NCBI GenBank assembly: GCA_037893225.1
Contig: JAZGUH010001198.1
Span: forward strand, 1-64,000
Source of the DNA: Hippasteria phrygiana
Taxonomy: Eukaryota > Echinodermata > Asteroidea > Valvatida > Goniasteridae
Direction of reading: 5' to 3'
DNA length: 64,000 bases
Shown here: positions 36,886 to 45,924 of the stretch, piece after piece
Position numbering within the stretch: the first letter of the stretch is position 1
How the letters are laid out: every line of letters starts with the position of its first letter
The notes under the pieces: generated by a model
Databases searched by the model: none
Told to the model about the DNA's origin: nothing
What the model saw: the letters and a program-made list of their open reading frames with translations, nothing else
Translations under genes and position numbers: made by a program

Positions 36886-39800
36886 TGCTTCCTTTTCAGA
36901 CTTTTTCCCCATAGCATTTGTACACGTTTTCTTTCTTACCGGCACTTTGGCTACTTTGGTGCACCCGATTGACTTTAAACTTGGCAGACACTTAGACAAA
37001 CTGCTCAGAATGTGTCCCGAACTTTTTGGTCATGATGACGTCATCACGTGATTTTTTATGATTTTTTGAAATTTGAAAATCGTAAAATTCTTTTCAATAT
37101 ATCTAGCGAACAAAACAAGATATTTTCAAAATTCTTTTTGTTATAGCTTTGGTAGGTCTCAAAGATATGCCCTAAAAGGGAAAAAAATGTGTGACGTCAT
37201 GATGACATCATCAAAAATGTGCTTTTTTAAAACACATATAAGGATAGGTCCGATCGTCATGAAAATTGGTAGGTAGGTAGATACTGGCACTAGGATGCAA
37301 CATCCAAAGTGACGTCATGATGACGTCATCACGTGATTTTTTATGAATTTTTGAAATTTTGAAAATCGTAACATTCTTTTAGATATATCTGGCAAACAAA
37401 ACAAGATATTTTCAAAATTCTTTTTGTTATAGCTTTGGTAGGTCTCAAAGATATGCCCTAAAAAGGAAAAAAATGTGTGACGTCATGATGACATCATCAA
37501 AAATGTGCTTTTTTAAAACACATATAAGGATAGGTCCGATCGTCATGAAAATTGGTGGGTAGGTAGATACTGGCACTAGGATGCAAAATCCAAAGTGACG
37601 TCATGATGACGTCATCACATGATTTGTTATGAATTTTTGAAATTTTGAAATCGTAACATTCTTTTAAATATATCTCGCAAACAAAACAAGATATTTTCAA
37701 AATTCTTTTTGATACAGCTTTTGGTATGTCTCAAAGATATGCCCTAAAAGGCGAAAATTGTGTGACGTCATAATGACGTCATCAATTTTTTTCTTTTTAC
37801 GCATGTAAGGGTCGGTCCGATTAAAAAAATGTATACATTGAATTTGTCTCCACCTAATTCAACAATTTCGTGATCGTGGCTCACTCAAGTATTAAGAAAT
37901 AACAGGCATCAGAAAATTGTGACCAAATTCAATATAACACAAAGGAATTCTGGGAAGGACAGAAACCATGGCTTTCATGTGGCATGCTGTCTATAAAGAG
38001 TTGATCTCTAGTCTTTTTTTCAAGTCGTTAGACAAGTCGTAGGCAGACACTTACACCAACTGCTCAGAATGTGCGCCGAACTTTTACGTCATGATGACGT
38101 CATCACATGTCATGTGACGTCATCTTAAAGGTGCATTTTTTGAAGCCATTCTACAAAAGTACAAGTCAGATTAAGTTAAAACGTGGTATTTAGTTATGCC
38201 AGCATGTGTTAGATGAAAATTTATGTGACGTCATGATGACGTCATCGGCTAATTTTCTATAATTTTTTTCATTTTTGACGTCATCACATGTCATGTGACG
38301 TCATCTTAAAGGTGCATTTTTTGAAGCCATTCTACAAAAGTACAAGTCAGATTAAGTTAAAACGTGGTATTTAGTTATGCCAGCATGTGTTAGATGAAAA
38401 TTTATGTGACGTCATGATGACGTCATCGGCTAATTTTCTATAATTTTTTTCATTTTTGAAATTTCATTTAAATCACATAATTTTACACAAAAAATCAAAA
38501 CAGCCCTGTGTTTGTCCACAAACACTGCACCATACATCTAGTTTCCTCTTTTTTTTTGCAATTGAAGAGTTGCATGCCTGTGAATGCAGCACATCCCACC
38601 ATAAACACACATGTACATGTAGCATGGGGCAGCTTTGGTCATCATCAACCACAGTCTGTACACAGTCTATTATTTTTCAAAGTGGACACCCGGAGCTTCA
38701 TTGGCATCTTGTTTGTGGTTGTTCATGTTCACGCAGTGTAATATGACACAGATTTCATCATGACCTAAGTGATTCATTTCGTTTTGCGAAAAGGTCTTTT
38801 ACACACACACATTATCGGGGGGCTTTTTCAGAAAAAAAGAAAGGCTGTACTATAATTTTCATGTGTGGGCTGTTCGTTTCAATCCAAATCTTCCCAGATT
38901 CTATAAAAATCTACCTAAAGATTTTGCGTGATTGTTGAGAGTAAAGCACCAGGCCTTGAATTTGGTAATTTTTAGGGCAAGGCCACTTTGGCCTTGAATA
39001 AAGCAAAATTATGGAGGGCGCCAAGGCCAGTAAGTAGGGCACCAAGGCCAAATTATATCTGCAGGGAGGGCGCGGCACTGTTGATTTTTTCCAGTTCAAA
39101 ACGTATTTAACTAAGAGTAAGAGTGAGGCCAAAAACATACTGCTTCCGATCACATGGGTATTCAATTATATGTGAATTTCAGCCTAAACTATTTCCGTTT
39201 ACGCTACGAAAGCTATAACAAAAAATTGCCAAAAAAAATGATCAAAACTTGCCTTAATTAATGTCAAAAATATTTACGGTCGATAATTCTTAAAAATCAT
39301 GGAGAATTTAGGTCGTACACATCACTATGCACAACGCTAAGCACAACGCTAACCATAACGCTAACCACGATGGGAAACTGGCCAACACTGTCCGTTTATC
39401 CATGGAGAAATAAATTTCTCCATGGTTTATCGTACGGTGGTAAGCGTGCATGATGCACTTTGTGTGGCGGGCGATAAACCTCGTGTTGCGGCAGGAAATG
39501 TCGGGGAAACACGCTGCGGTGTACGAGCGGTAAAAGCTTGAAATAAATTCATGAACACGGAAAATGCATACACAGACAAAATAGATCAAGTTCTGTGAAT
39601 TAACGTGCAGAAATCTTCTTTGTCTATCGATTTTTTGGGCCTAATTATTCATCGAAACTTTTGACAATCGGAACACCGCGTGGCATGTGACCAAAGTTCA
39701 TGAAGTTACCGTACGTATGTAGTAGCGCGCCGAAGGCGTGCTTCATAGCGCCGCCTACAAGGGCGCGTTTCCTCGTACACGAACATCGATGTGTATTGTG

Positions 39801-42800
39801 AGGCGCACACGTGCAAGTACTGAGAAAAAGAAAGTCAGTTGGCTGCACGTAAACGTTGCCGTACATGTACATACTCCTGCTGCTTTGTGTGTACGTACGA
39901 ATACACACGTTTAATCTTGCGGTGGGGGTGTTGATGCTTGAAGTATCGGCACACTCCGAAACTGGACCAGATTAATAGTTTGTGTGCATGTTTCTGTACG
40001 ATCGCCAACGTGTTGTGCATCGAGATTTTATGAAGGGCTGGCATGACATCGAAAAAACAAATGATATGAAGGATTGTAGTGGCTGTGTTTTTGCAAAAAG
40101 GGCACGACGGCCAAGGTAAATATGGGGCAAGGAAAACTGGCCGTGAAGACGGAGATTTTTTGTGGGGCACCTCGGCCAGTAAGAAGGCAACGACGGCACT
40201 GGCCGTCGTGGCCGTCGTTCATTTCAAGCCCTGAAGCACGGCCACCGTTACTGTACATGGGGCGGTATGTCCCTTGAAAATGAAGGCACAAAGAACATGC
40301 CACATTTTTACACAGTTCTGGTTTCGCGACCGTGCGTGTGCAGCGTATATGGCGGAATAACAACAGCGGGGATCGTTTGTCAAAATGGAAGTTGAAATGA
40401 TCATGGTGCAGCATATTGAACATCTACGATGTGATTGCGTATACTACTACTGTGCATCGTTATATGATAGATCTACGTTCGCTTTGGAAACATTCTCGTT
40501 GGAAAAATATATTGAGCACTTTGTAAAAATAAAGCAGAAGGCGGCGTCCAGAAATTGGGCAAAGTTTATTGTACATACGCACACACACATGTGTGTACAT
40601 GTAATTGTAGCGTGGCCCAGATTCCGGACACGCAATTTTTTTCCGGCCCTGCAGCCAAGACCAACTGGTATCCCTGAAGGCCAAAAAGTAGTTCTTCCTC
40701 TCTGTATTTGTGTTTTTTGTGCATCGATCTTGGACTCTTGCCTCCAATCTGGTTGGACTTTTGCCTCCTAACTTTTCTTGAAATTTAAACCCTGTCCCCC
40801 CCCCCCCCCCTCCCCCAGTTACATGTATGAACCTGCTCCCAAAACAAGACTTCTTTGTGCATGCGATGTACACTCCACTTAATTCTTCATGTTGTTTGTA
40901 TTGATAGATTGAAGAAGAATTAAGCAACACTTGCAATGAGATTCTGAAGGTATTAGATGAACATCTCATCAAGAAAGCTGAGCAAGATGAAGCCAAAGTC
41001 TTCTACCGTAAAATGTAAGAGTTCACTTGGGCGTTTTTGTGTGAGATTTCTTTTTACACTCTATAACCCTAACCCACCTCAATCCTCCAAAATCCTCCTT
41101 GCAGTTTTGGAGGATTTTGGAGGATTGAGGATGAATGGTATTTCAAGAAAAAAAGGATTTTGGAGGATTGAGGATGGTTCCTAGCAAAAAGGGTCTAGGG
41201 GGTTAGGGTTAATATCGGCTCCAGGCTTGGGAGACTCTGTGTCGTAGTTGATTCTCTTCAACCTCAACATTGGAATCGGAATTGTAATTCCATTTGTCTG
41301 TTTTTAAAGGAGTTGACTCCTTGAAGTTTGGAGTAGATTCCTCCCGACGATTCTGAAACTCACCTAATCCAAAAACTATTTAAAGATTCCCAGAAAAAAC
41401 AGCACAGGCGGGCCATTCCTGTACATTTCAGCTACCATGGATTCAACCTCCAGTTTGCATAATTCTGTAAGACGAAACCCCTCCCCACGCACACAACAAA
41501 AGAATCCTGTTCAGGGATCGAAATATCCACTGGACTGCTGGACCGAGTCCAGTGATTTGAGCATTGGTCTAGTGAACTCTTGACCGAACTAATCCGGTGG
41601 TCTAGTGATTTATTTTCATAAACTGCGTGAAATGCTATTACTAAAGTCCATTTTTTTCTCTAAATCTGGTTAATTGAAAAAGCCCCATCATTTCTGGAAT
41701 GGCCATTTTTAGTTTTGAGACGGGGAGTTTCAATCAAAACAGCATTTCTAACCCCACCCCCAACAAGGTCGGCAAAGGGGAAAAATGGAAACGGCACACT
41801 CATTCAAAACACTGTGTATGCTTATTTTTACCATTGTTTTTGTGAAATACCTTCCTGTCCAGTAAAATATTTGTGCTACTAGCCCAGCTGTCTAGTAGAT
41901 TTTTACCTGAAATTCGACCTCAAACTTGATGTGTCACTGATGCACATTAGGTGCATTATACATAGAGCAGGAATACATAGATTCCTGCTAGAGTCAACTC
42001 TAAAAATGCTCTTTGTGCATATTCAGACAAGCTGGCAGATATTGGACATTTAGAGCAATTGATTATTGCCGTTCATAAGTGTTAGCCAATTGTAGCATCT
42101 GTTGCATATCACATGACATTCTCTATCTTAGGCAAGCAAAAACTTCCAAATGCGTGGAAGTGGCAATATGTCCGCCTTGTTCATTGAAAACCAATATATG
42201 CGAACACAAGTCAATCGTTAGTGTGATGCAACTACAGGCACAATCAAAATGGTATGGTCCAAACATTTATGCACCTGAACAAGTGTTCAACATAAGGGCA
42301 CTTATGTTGCAAAATTTGAAAATAGTGTTTTATATATAGCTGGAAAGGCCATTTTATAAGCTTTCATATGGTATATGTCTGAGGTCTCTAGCATTTTGCA
42401 ATCACGAGATATTTGGAAATTTGCATGTTTGTTTTCAGGAATTTCTTGAAATGACTTAAGGAGAAACAAACCATTTAAAAAATCAAAAAGCAAAGCAATA
42501 GATGGAAGCACTCGAAAAAAACACTTTTTTTCCCCAACTTTATTTACTGAATTCAAAGATTTTGGTTATGAAATTGAATAATATAGGTATCAAAGATGCA
42601 AAAAAATTCCTCCCTTCAAAATCACTTGTTTGAAGAATTTTTCACCCTCTTCACATTGAACGGCCCATAACTCGTAAAAGCATACAGCGACTTATGTGCC
42701 CTTTTTGCAGAGCGGGTCACATTTGTGCTTGTATCCAGGATGAGATAAACACACTTTGCACAAGACAAGAGAAAATTAACCTCGGGCAAAACTCGCCCTT

Positions 42801-45800
42801 GGAAAAGTTTGTTACCCTAGAAGTGTGTTGTAGGTTGCAGCCCAAGGTGTCGACTTTTTTTTATCCTCGTCCGAATGGTGGCTGTAAAGTGCTGTTTTCT
42901 ATTAGTTTCACCCCAATTTGTTCAATTAGGGAATAAATATGTGCTTCGGCTCGGGTCATTATCAGCATCCAGGCCCCAAGGCGGTTTTAAACGTACTTGT
43001 TTAAAACCGGCCCAGCACATATTTATTCCCAATCATAAATGCCTTTTTTGTATGCCGTTCTGCCATTTAAAATTTTTTTTTTTATTCTTTAATTAAAATG
43101 TAATTTTTTGTAGCAATACAATAGTTCTAACTTTCGAATGAGACATCAAATGAAATAATCCACCTACCTTTGCGCAACAAATTGTTTCTTTACAAATTTT
43201 ATTATTTTCAGACCAACAGTAATTCAGTTCCTGCAGGGTGCGAAAGCAACAAAGAATACCCAACGTAGAACCAAAAAAATGTGCGCTTTTTCAGTTAAAA
43301 TAAGGCATACAATTTGAATATTTAAGAGAAATATTCAGATGTGTTGATGTGCATGGACTTGAAGGTCTGATTTTTGAATTTCTCGTGTGGGCTCGCAGGA
43401 AAGGAGACTACTTCCGCTATCTGGCGGAGTTCTGCATTGGAGAAAAGAAAGACGAGCAGGCCCAAAACAGTCTCAAGGCCTACGAAGAGGCAGTGGAGGT
43501 TGCAAAAGATCTGCCCTCCACGCATCCCATACGGCTGGGCCTGGCCTTGAACTTTTCCGTATTCTACTATGAGATTATGTCCAGCCCGGTAAGAAAAAAA
43601 AAAGGATGCTCTTAAATTTGGTTTTCATTTTCGTATCAGTCACAATAAGGTTTCTAAGAACTCGCCTTGTTTCTTTTTTTTTTGTTTTTTTTTGGGGGGG
43701 GGGGTGCTCTTGTAGGAATTGTATATCTATGTTATGCAGAGCTGTGGACCAAGTCCAGTGATTTGGGAATAAGCCAGTCTGGTATCTCGAAGGTCAAAGG
43801 TTATTCGGGATTAAATTGTTGACGTAATGTCACACGTTGTGCAACCACCTTGCGCATTCATACGTGCGCGTTAGGTCACGGGTCATTCGTGATAACTGTG
43901 TCATTGTGTACATTGCGCAGTTGAAATACCGAACTGGCTTATTGGTCTAGCAGACTTTAAGGCCAAACCAGACCAATAAACTCATGATTATTCAAATAAT
44001 CTGACATTTAAGAAATGAATCCCAGTTTTCACACTTTGAATTAGACAAGCCTACTTCGTTTTTTGTGTGTTTTTTGTACAAGTTGGACTCCATTTGTATG
44101 AATTAGTTTAACGGCACACCTACACATAATGTTATTAGTACATTTTTAGACACTGGTTTGAAAATTGTCAGCAATGTTGCTTAACCCAAACACTGCTGAA
44201 TCCACACACCCTAGGGGGTTAGGGTTAAATTAATTGTCCCAAAATTTCTGATCTTGACAGGAATCAGCATGCAAGCTGGCTAAAGAGACGTTTGACGACG
44301 CGATAAAAGAGCTAGACAAAGTTGAAGAAGAGAACTACAAGGACTCCACGCTCATCCTTCAGTTGCTAAGAGACAATCTCACCCTCTGGACGTCAGAAAC
44401 CGAACCTGATGGTAGGGCCAAGATTTAAAGTTAAAGAGCAACTAAAATGCCGTGTCCCTGCATATTTCCAATGGAACGAAGACCTAGACCTACAATTCCG
44501 GCCAAATCTCGTTGGGCCCCCGACCCCCCTGCCCCCGGTCAATGTTGGCTCTCATTGCGCGGAATGCGCGCCGGCTTGATATTACAACATTGAGCGGGGG
44601 CGCGGGGGAGGATATGTTTATCATCACGTGGCCCAAGCATTTTGGCCGGGATTGTAGCTCTAGACTACAGATTCGGATGCAGCCTAAAAAATGACTCGAT
44701 GACCTTTGAATCTTCGATCGTGTGATTCCCAGGTCAGGTCATATTTTGCCATGTCAACAAAACTCAATTGAATAAAAAAAAAAACGCCCACCCACCACAA
44801 GAGTTTTGGGAAAAAAGGACGCTCACCAACTGTTTTTTTGTGTGGCCTTAACAGGGGGAGAAATTACGGTCGGATATTGGAGATTTTCGGACTATTTGCA
44901 ATAGGGGTGTGTGCATTTACGGGTGGTACGGGAATCGGGTATCCGATTGAAAAAAGCATGGGTACTCGGGTACCCGTTTAAGAAAGCCAAAGATATGTGA
45001 CTCAGTTTGACATCCTGATGAATATGGACGTTATGTGGGCGAAAACTTAACAGTTCCTATTGATTTCCACAGTATAAGTCATGTTTAAGGGCCTGTAACT
45101 CAAAAGTAACTCGGGCGTCTTGTGACTCGTTTTGCTGATAATGGCCGAGCACTGTGTCTAATTTGACCCTCTGCATTAATGCTTTGAGCACCCAGTTTCA
45201 AAAACTAAAGGCATGTTGTATGTACATGTAGGGCAGTGTCCTAACCAGGCATTAAATAGTGCTAGCACCCACTATGCTTTCGGGAATTAGCACTACGCTT
45301 GAATCCTACCACTACGCTATAAATTTAAGAGTATATTCTAAACAATTTCAAATAAACTAAATTTCGCCTATATAATCTTAAAAACCTTTTACTCAAAACA
45401 GTCAAGGAAAAAGTGGTCAGGATTTGCCTCAGGTTGCATCACAGAGCATCTATAATCCATGTTCTAGTCCCTGTGATGAAACCCCATTTTAACCTCTCCT
45501 GTGAATCATATCACAGAACTCAACATCACAAGTGTATGTGTGGCAGACACGTACATTGACTGTTTCATGTAATTACTCGGTAAGCAAACAGTCGTATGGT
45601 GATCAGGAAAGAGTTTTTAATAAATTTCCGAAAACAATTTCAAATGTACGTCTATGTTGCATCTGTAAACTTATTTACATTATCACTTGCTTTAGGTCTT
45701 GTTTCTCTGTGTGTCGTGCAGTAAAACTGGCCTTGGAAAAAATACCCAAAATGACACATCTTAAAAATGTTTCAAACCATTGGCAAGGAACACAGCCCAA

Positions 45801-45924
45801 GTTTAGTGAAGTTGTTGCTAACTAGATATTTTAAAAGACAAATTATTTTGTTTCCCCCCCCCCCCCCCCCAATTTTGCAGATCCCAAAGTAGAAGACATT
45901 GAAGATACACCGCAAGATTCTTAA
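14324..45924 (+). CDS. YWHAE: 14-3-3 protein, epsilon-like, complete six-exon gene
   Basis: Exons 14324-14393, 35473-35672, 40908-41014, 43399-43588, 44261-44411 and 45881-45924 join in frame to 762 nt: 253 aa plus TAA. 14-3-3 proteins are cytosolic dimers that clamp phosphoserine/threonine peptides. Family signature [16 protein letters not shown] is at residues 44-59, the phosphate-binding set is Lys52, Arg59, Arg132 and Tyr133, and the second signature lies in [17 protein letters not shown] and [19 protein letters not shown]. The N-terminal [15 protein letters not shown] favours the epsilon class, but the divergent middle ([12 protein letters not shown]) makes the paralogue label provisional. 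The residue matching Ser58 of zeta is Ala61. The start ATG has a purine at -3 and G at +4. Intron 1 is 21 kb. A tandem paralogue starts at 57241. Confidence 0.93.
14732..14819. repeat. 88-bp hairpin
   Basis: GTGACCTAGTCGCTGGATCC... pairs with its inverted copy ending CGACTAGGTCAC; the inner stem includes TTTTTGTCGCCACTCGTA. It is probably a small MITE. Confidence 0.6.
15127..16000. mobile_element. Outer element with GCAGAATACCCCGCCAC ends
   Basis: AATTGCAGAATACCCCGCCA at the left is matched by the inverted GGCGGGGTATTCTGCAATT at the right, and a GGATACGGGGTGGGAT word recurs near both ends. Its interior is mainly the inserted hAT-like element. Confidence 0.65.
15316..15923. mobile_element. 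hAT-like element, 608 bp
   Basis: Ends TAGGGGTGTGCAT ... ATGCACACCCCTA, with 8-bp flanks TAGTTTAC (15308-15315) and TAGTTCAC (15924-15931), one mismatch. GGGTACCC palindromes sit beside both ends. A fragment of the same family lies at 44908-44990. No transposase frame is seen. Confidence 0.75.
16310..16740. repeat. Degenerate CTGAATCCAACAGG array
   Basis: Loose repeats of GCTGCTCAATCCAACAGG / CTGCTGAATCCAACAGGA run to a CAGGGTTAGGGTTA end. It is related to the array at 25690-26060 and interrupted by the MITE at 16481-16594. Confidence 0.6.
16481..16594. mobile_element. 114-bp MITE with AT target duplication
   Basis: AGAGTACCGAAGTCTGACGT and the inverted TGACGTCATCACTTCGGTAC plus TCT form the ends, flanked by AT on each side. 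The uninterrupted target gctgctcAATccaacagg occurs nearby at about 16669-16686, which fixes the boundaries. A 2-bp AT target is known for the ISL2EU group, but the class is not proven. Confidence 0.8.
18280..18906. mobile_element. GC-rich inverted-repeat element (GGCCTTTTCACACTAG ends)
   Basis: GGCCTTTTCACACTAG at the left and CTAGTGTGAAAAGGCC at the right are exact inverted copies. Inside, 18328-18494 is a second hairpin bounded by related TTTCACACTAG words and full of CGCCCCGGGGC. The rest holds further CGCCCCGGGG blocks. No convincing target duplication was found. Confidence 0.75.
19685..20534. mobile_element. 850-bp foldback element, 381-bp arms, 9-bp target duplication
   Basis: Arms 19685-20065 and 20154-20534 are equal in length and, by eye, reverse complements without mismatch; the loop is 88 bp. 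Ends are TACTTCCAGAACTGTAAGG / inverse. The 9-mer CAGTCATAC flanks both sides (19676-19684, 20535-20543). A 9-bp duplication and long TIRs fit Mutator-like (MULE) foldbacks, which is inference. Open frames inside simply mirror the arms. Confidence 0.9.
22590..22925 (+). repeat. Imperfect tandem duplication, about 190 bp
   Basis: TTTTCTCAAGACGAA...GCTGTGTGTACGT...GTGGCATTCAGT...GACCAAG occurs twice, starting near 22613 and 22793, with (ATGCGC) palindromes between. No gene is recognised. Confidence 0.55.
25683..26060. repeat. Degenerate AATCCAACAAAATCCAACAG array with CCCTAAC end
   Basis: Starts at CCCTAACTTCC and repeats CTGCTAAATCCAACAAAATC with variation up to an inverted copy (GGATTTTGTTGGATTTACAG) at the right. 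It resembles the 16.3-16.7 kb array and may be a MITE with an expanded interior. Confidence 0.55.
26566..28213. mobile_element. 1.65-kb DNA transposon with GCCCAATTTCACGGCG ends
   Basis: The left end (G)GCCCAATTTCACGGCG and inverted right end CGCCGTGAAATTGGGC(C) are followed inside by a second ATTTCACGGCGA near each end. CCTGG flanks both sides (26561-26565, 28214-28218); because the tip GGGCCC is palindromic, a 3-bp CTG duplication with one more TIR base is equally consistent. No intact transposase is recognised inside. Related MITE at 5835-6019. Confidence 0.78.
28214..28882 (-). pseudogene. Reverse transcriptase C-terminal fragment of the LINE
   Basis: The frame begins [16 protein letters not shown], continues [44 protein letters not shown] and [12 protein letters not shown], all standard motifs of the RT thumb/C-terminal region in non-LTR elements. 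It runs into the inserted DNA element at its end. Beyond the insert the minus strand resumes with [20 protein letters not shown], the usual end of this protein, showing that the insertion split one frame. Confidence 0.85.
28960..29210 (+). repeat. Dispersed repeat, copy 1
   Basis: Shares GCATATTGAACATCTAC, GATCTACGTTCGCTTTGGAA, GAGCACTTTGTAAAAATAAA and GTAGCGTGGCCCAGAT with 40405-40650. Copy 1 has an extra palindromic TACATGTA block at about 29015-29070. Confidence 0.75.
30425..30550. repeat. Cluster of consecutive stem-loops
   Basis: Successive palindromes CCCACCTCTGAGGTGGG, TTGTCACTTTTGAAGTGACAA-like, CCCCACCTTTGGGG and CCCACCTTATAGGGTGGG lie within about 120 bp; AGGTGGGGATTGTCACTT also pairs with AAGTGACAAAATCCCCACCT as a larger stem. 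Confidence 0.7.
30677..30880. mobile_element. hAT-type MITE, copy 2
   Basis: Ends GGAAAGAGTTCCATATCCGG / inverse; exact 8-bp duplication GAGATGAA at 30669-30676 and 30881-30888. It is collinear with copy 1 (12702-12896) and absent from the paralogous site near 7566-7585. Confidence 0.9.
31750..32030 (+). repeat. Dispersed repeat, copy 1 (GGCCTGTGACTTTCC...)
   Basis: Shares GGCCTGTGACTTTCC, GATCAACACTCCATT-like and CTCATACAACACAATATGAA with 61312-61480, and GAAAGAACTTGCTTAAGTT with about 1590. Divergent, no coding content. Confidence 0.65.
32140..32211 (-). repeat. tRNA-like head of a SINE
   Basis: On the minus strand 72 nt read like a tRNA: A box TAGCTCAGTTGG, B box GGTTCGAATC, D arm GCTC/GAGC and acceptor GGCAAGA/TCCTGCC with one mismatch. 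The anticodon stem is irregular, leaving the anticodon ambiguous, and the T stem has mismatches. Adjacent sequence TTTCTTTGTTCACTTTGAAA recurs beside the other copies, so this is a tRNA-derived SINE rather than a working tRNA. Confidence 0.75.
32365..32565. repeat. Two SINE 3' halves, head to head
   Basis: A minus-strand copy (tail CTAGGTAAATTTGAATACAT on its outer side) and a plus-strand copy meet at about 32491 in a palindrome around GAACCTGCGACCTCCGG. Each contains the B box GGTTCGAATCCCGC and the tail GTTTCTTTGTTCACTTTGAA. Confidence 0.8.
32667..32947. repeat. GGAGGATTGAGGATGAATGG minisatellite with piggyBac-type right end
   Basis: Five to six irregular copies of AGGATTTTGGAGGATTGAGG, then GTTCCTAGCAAAAAGGGTCT and GTTAGGG followed by TTAA (32948-32951). 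The left terminus present in the 41067 copy is missing here. Confidence 0.75.
34388..34568. mobile_element. piggyBac-type MITE with internal minisatellite
   Basis: Starts CCCTAACCTACCTCAATCC, ends GGGGGTTAGGG, and is flanked by TTAA on both sides (34384-34387, 34569-34572). The interior holds two copies of GGAGGATTGAGGATGAATG. Confidence 0.82.
35473..35672 (+). CDS. YWHAE: 14-3-3 gene 1, exon 2
   Basis: Acceptor ctttttgacag, donor gtttgct. It encodes residues 24-90, containing the signature [20 protein letters not shown] and ending DYRTQ on a codon boundary. The serine usually found two residues after the double Arg is Ala here. Confidence 0.93.
36849..36884 (+). repeat. Poly(T) run of 36
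   Basis: An uninterrupted T homopolymer, the longest A/T run in the window. It could be the A tail of a minus-strand retroinsertion, but no retroelement body is recognised beside it. Confidence 0.8.
37021..37790 (+). repeat. About 285-bp tandem repeat (2.7 copies) with TGACGTCA pairs
   Basis: CATGATGACGTCATCACGTG recurs at 37031, 37316 and (variant) 37602; between them are AAACAAAACAAGATATTTTC, GGTAGGTCTCAAAGATATGC and AGGATAGGTCCGATCGTCAT. Each unit holds several TGACGTCA or GATGACGTCATC palindromes. Confidence 0.88.
38096..38460 (+). repeat. 181-bp tandem duplication with TGACGTCA
   Basis: GACGTCATCACATGTCATGT starts at 38096 and again at 38277; the two units, including AAGTACAAGTCAGATTAAGT, look identical. 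A CTGCTCAGAATGTG(C/T) phrase links this block to the start of the 37021 array. Confidence 0.9.
38950..40233. mobile_element. 1.28-kb element with CAGGCCTTGAAT ends
   Basis: CAGGCCTTGAAT at the left and ATTTCAAGCCCTG at the right are inverted copies, and AAGCAC flanks both (38944-38949, 40234-40239). Both inner ends carry GGCCAGTAAG words. No transposase is recognised inside. hAT-like ends, but the duplication is only 6 bp. Confidence 0.6.
40405..40650 (+). repeat. Dispersed repeat, copy 2
   Basis: Second copy of the 28960-29210 repeat, followed by TTTTTTTCCGGCCCTGCAG, which may be its terminus (compare ccggc words at about 26070-26120, the other side of the LINE insertion). Lies just before 14-3-3 exon 3. 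Confidence 0.7.
40908..41014 (+). CDS. YWHAE: 14-3-3 gene 1, exon 3
   Basis: Acceptor tattgatag, donor gtaagag. It encodes [20 protein letters not shown] and AKVFYRKM; the last Met codon is split (at|g). This is the helix leading to the phosphopeptide groove. Confidence 0.93.
41067..41208. mobile_element. piggyBac-type MITE, short copy
   Basis: Starts CCCTAACCCACCTCAATCC and ends GTTAGGG; right flank TTAA, left flank ATAA (one mutation). It sits 52 bp after the 3' end of 14-3-3 exon 3. Confidence 0.78.
42929..43030. mobile_element. 102-bp MITE with GGGAATAAATATGTGCT ends
   Basis: GGGAATAAATATGTGCT and its exact inverse AGCACATATTTATTCCC bound an interior with two TTTAAAACCG-type words and CCAGGCCCCAAGGCGG. 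A truncated inverted copy is at 61485-61555. Confidence 0.8.
43399..43588 (+). CDS. YWHAE: 14-3-3 gene 1, exon 4
   Basis: Acceptor gggctcgcag, donor gtaagaa. It encodes [11 protein letters not shown] with the Arg/Tyr pair of the phosphate pocket, and [19 protein letters not shown]. The intervening [20 protein letters not shown] differs from vertebrate isoforms. Confidence 0.94.
44261..44411 (+). CDS. YWHAE: 14-3-3 gene 1, exon 5
   Basis: Acceptor atcttgacag, donor gtagggc; ends one base into a codon. It encodes [20 protein letters not shown] and [20 protein letters not shown], the last core helices. Its phase-1 end fits both terminal exons described at 45881 and 47889. Confidence 0.94.
44412..45880. 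other. 14-3-3 gene 1 intron 5
   Basis: A fragment of the hAT-like family of 15316-15923 lies at 44908-44990 (GGGGTGTGTGCATTTACGGG and GGTACTCGGGTACCCG). A 17-base C run precedes the final acceptor. Otherwise nothing recognised. Confidence 0.55.
45881..45924 (+). CDS. YWHAE: 14-3-3 gene 1, short terminal exon
   Basis: Acceptor aattttgcag, preceded by a run of about 17 C that serves as polypyrimidine tract. It encodes an acidic tail [13 protein letters not shown] and TAA. Acidic disordered tails are normal for 14-3-3 epsilon and act as an autoinhibitory flap (family knowledge). Confidence 0.88.

Larger units (their letters stand above)
35673..40907. other. 14-3-3 gene 1 intron 2
   Basis: Contains a CAGGCATGCAACTTTTCC end near 35957, a 36-base T run at 36849-36884, the TGACGTCA tandem repeats (37021-38460), the 38950-40233 element and the repeat at 40405. 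Nothing coding is recognised. Confidence 0.6.
41015..43398. other. 14-3-3 gene 1 intron 3
   Basis: Contains the piggyBac-type MITE at 41067-41208, a repeat fragment with CTGGACTGCTGGACCGAGTC near 41533, a possible MITE at 42294-42706 (AAGGGCACTTATG / CTTATGTGCCCTT ends) and the small element at 42929-43030. Confidence 0.55.
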
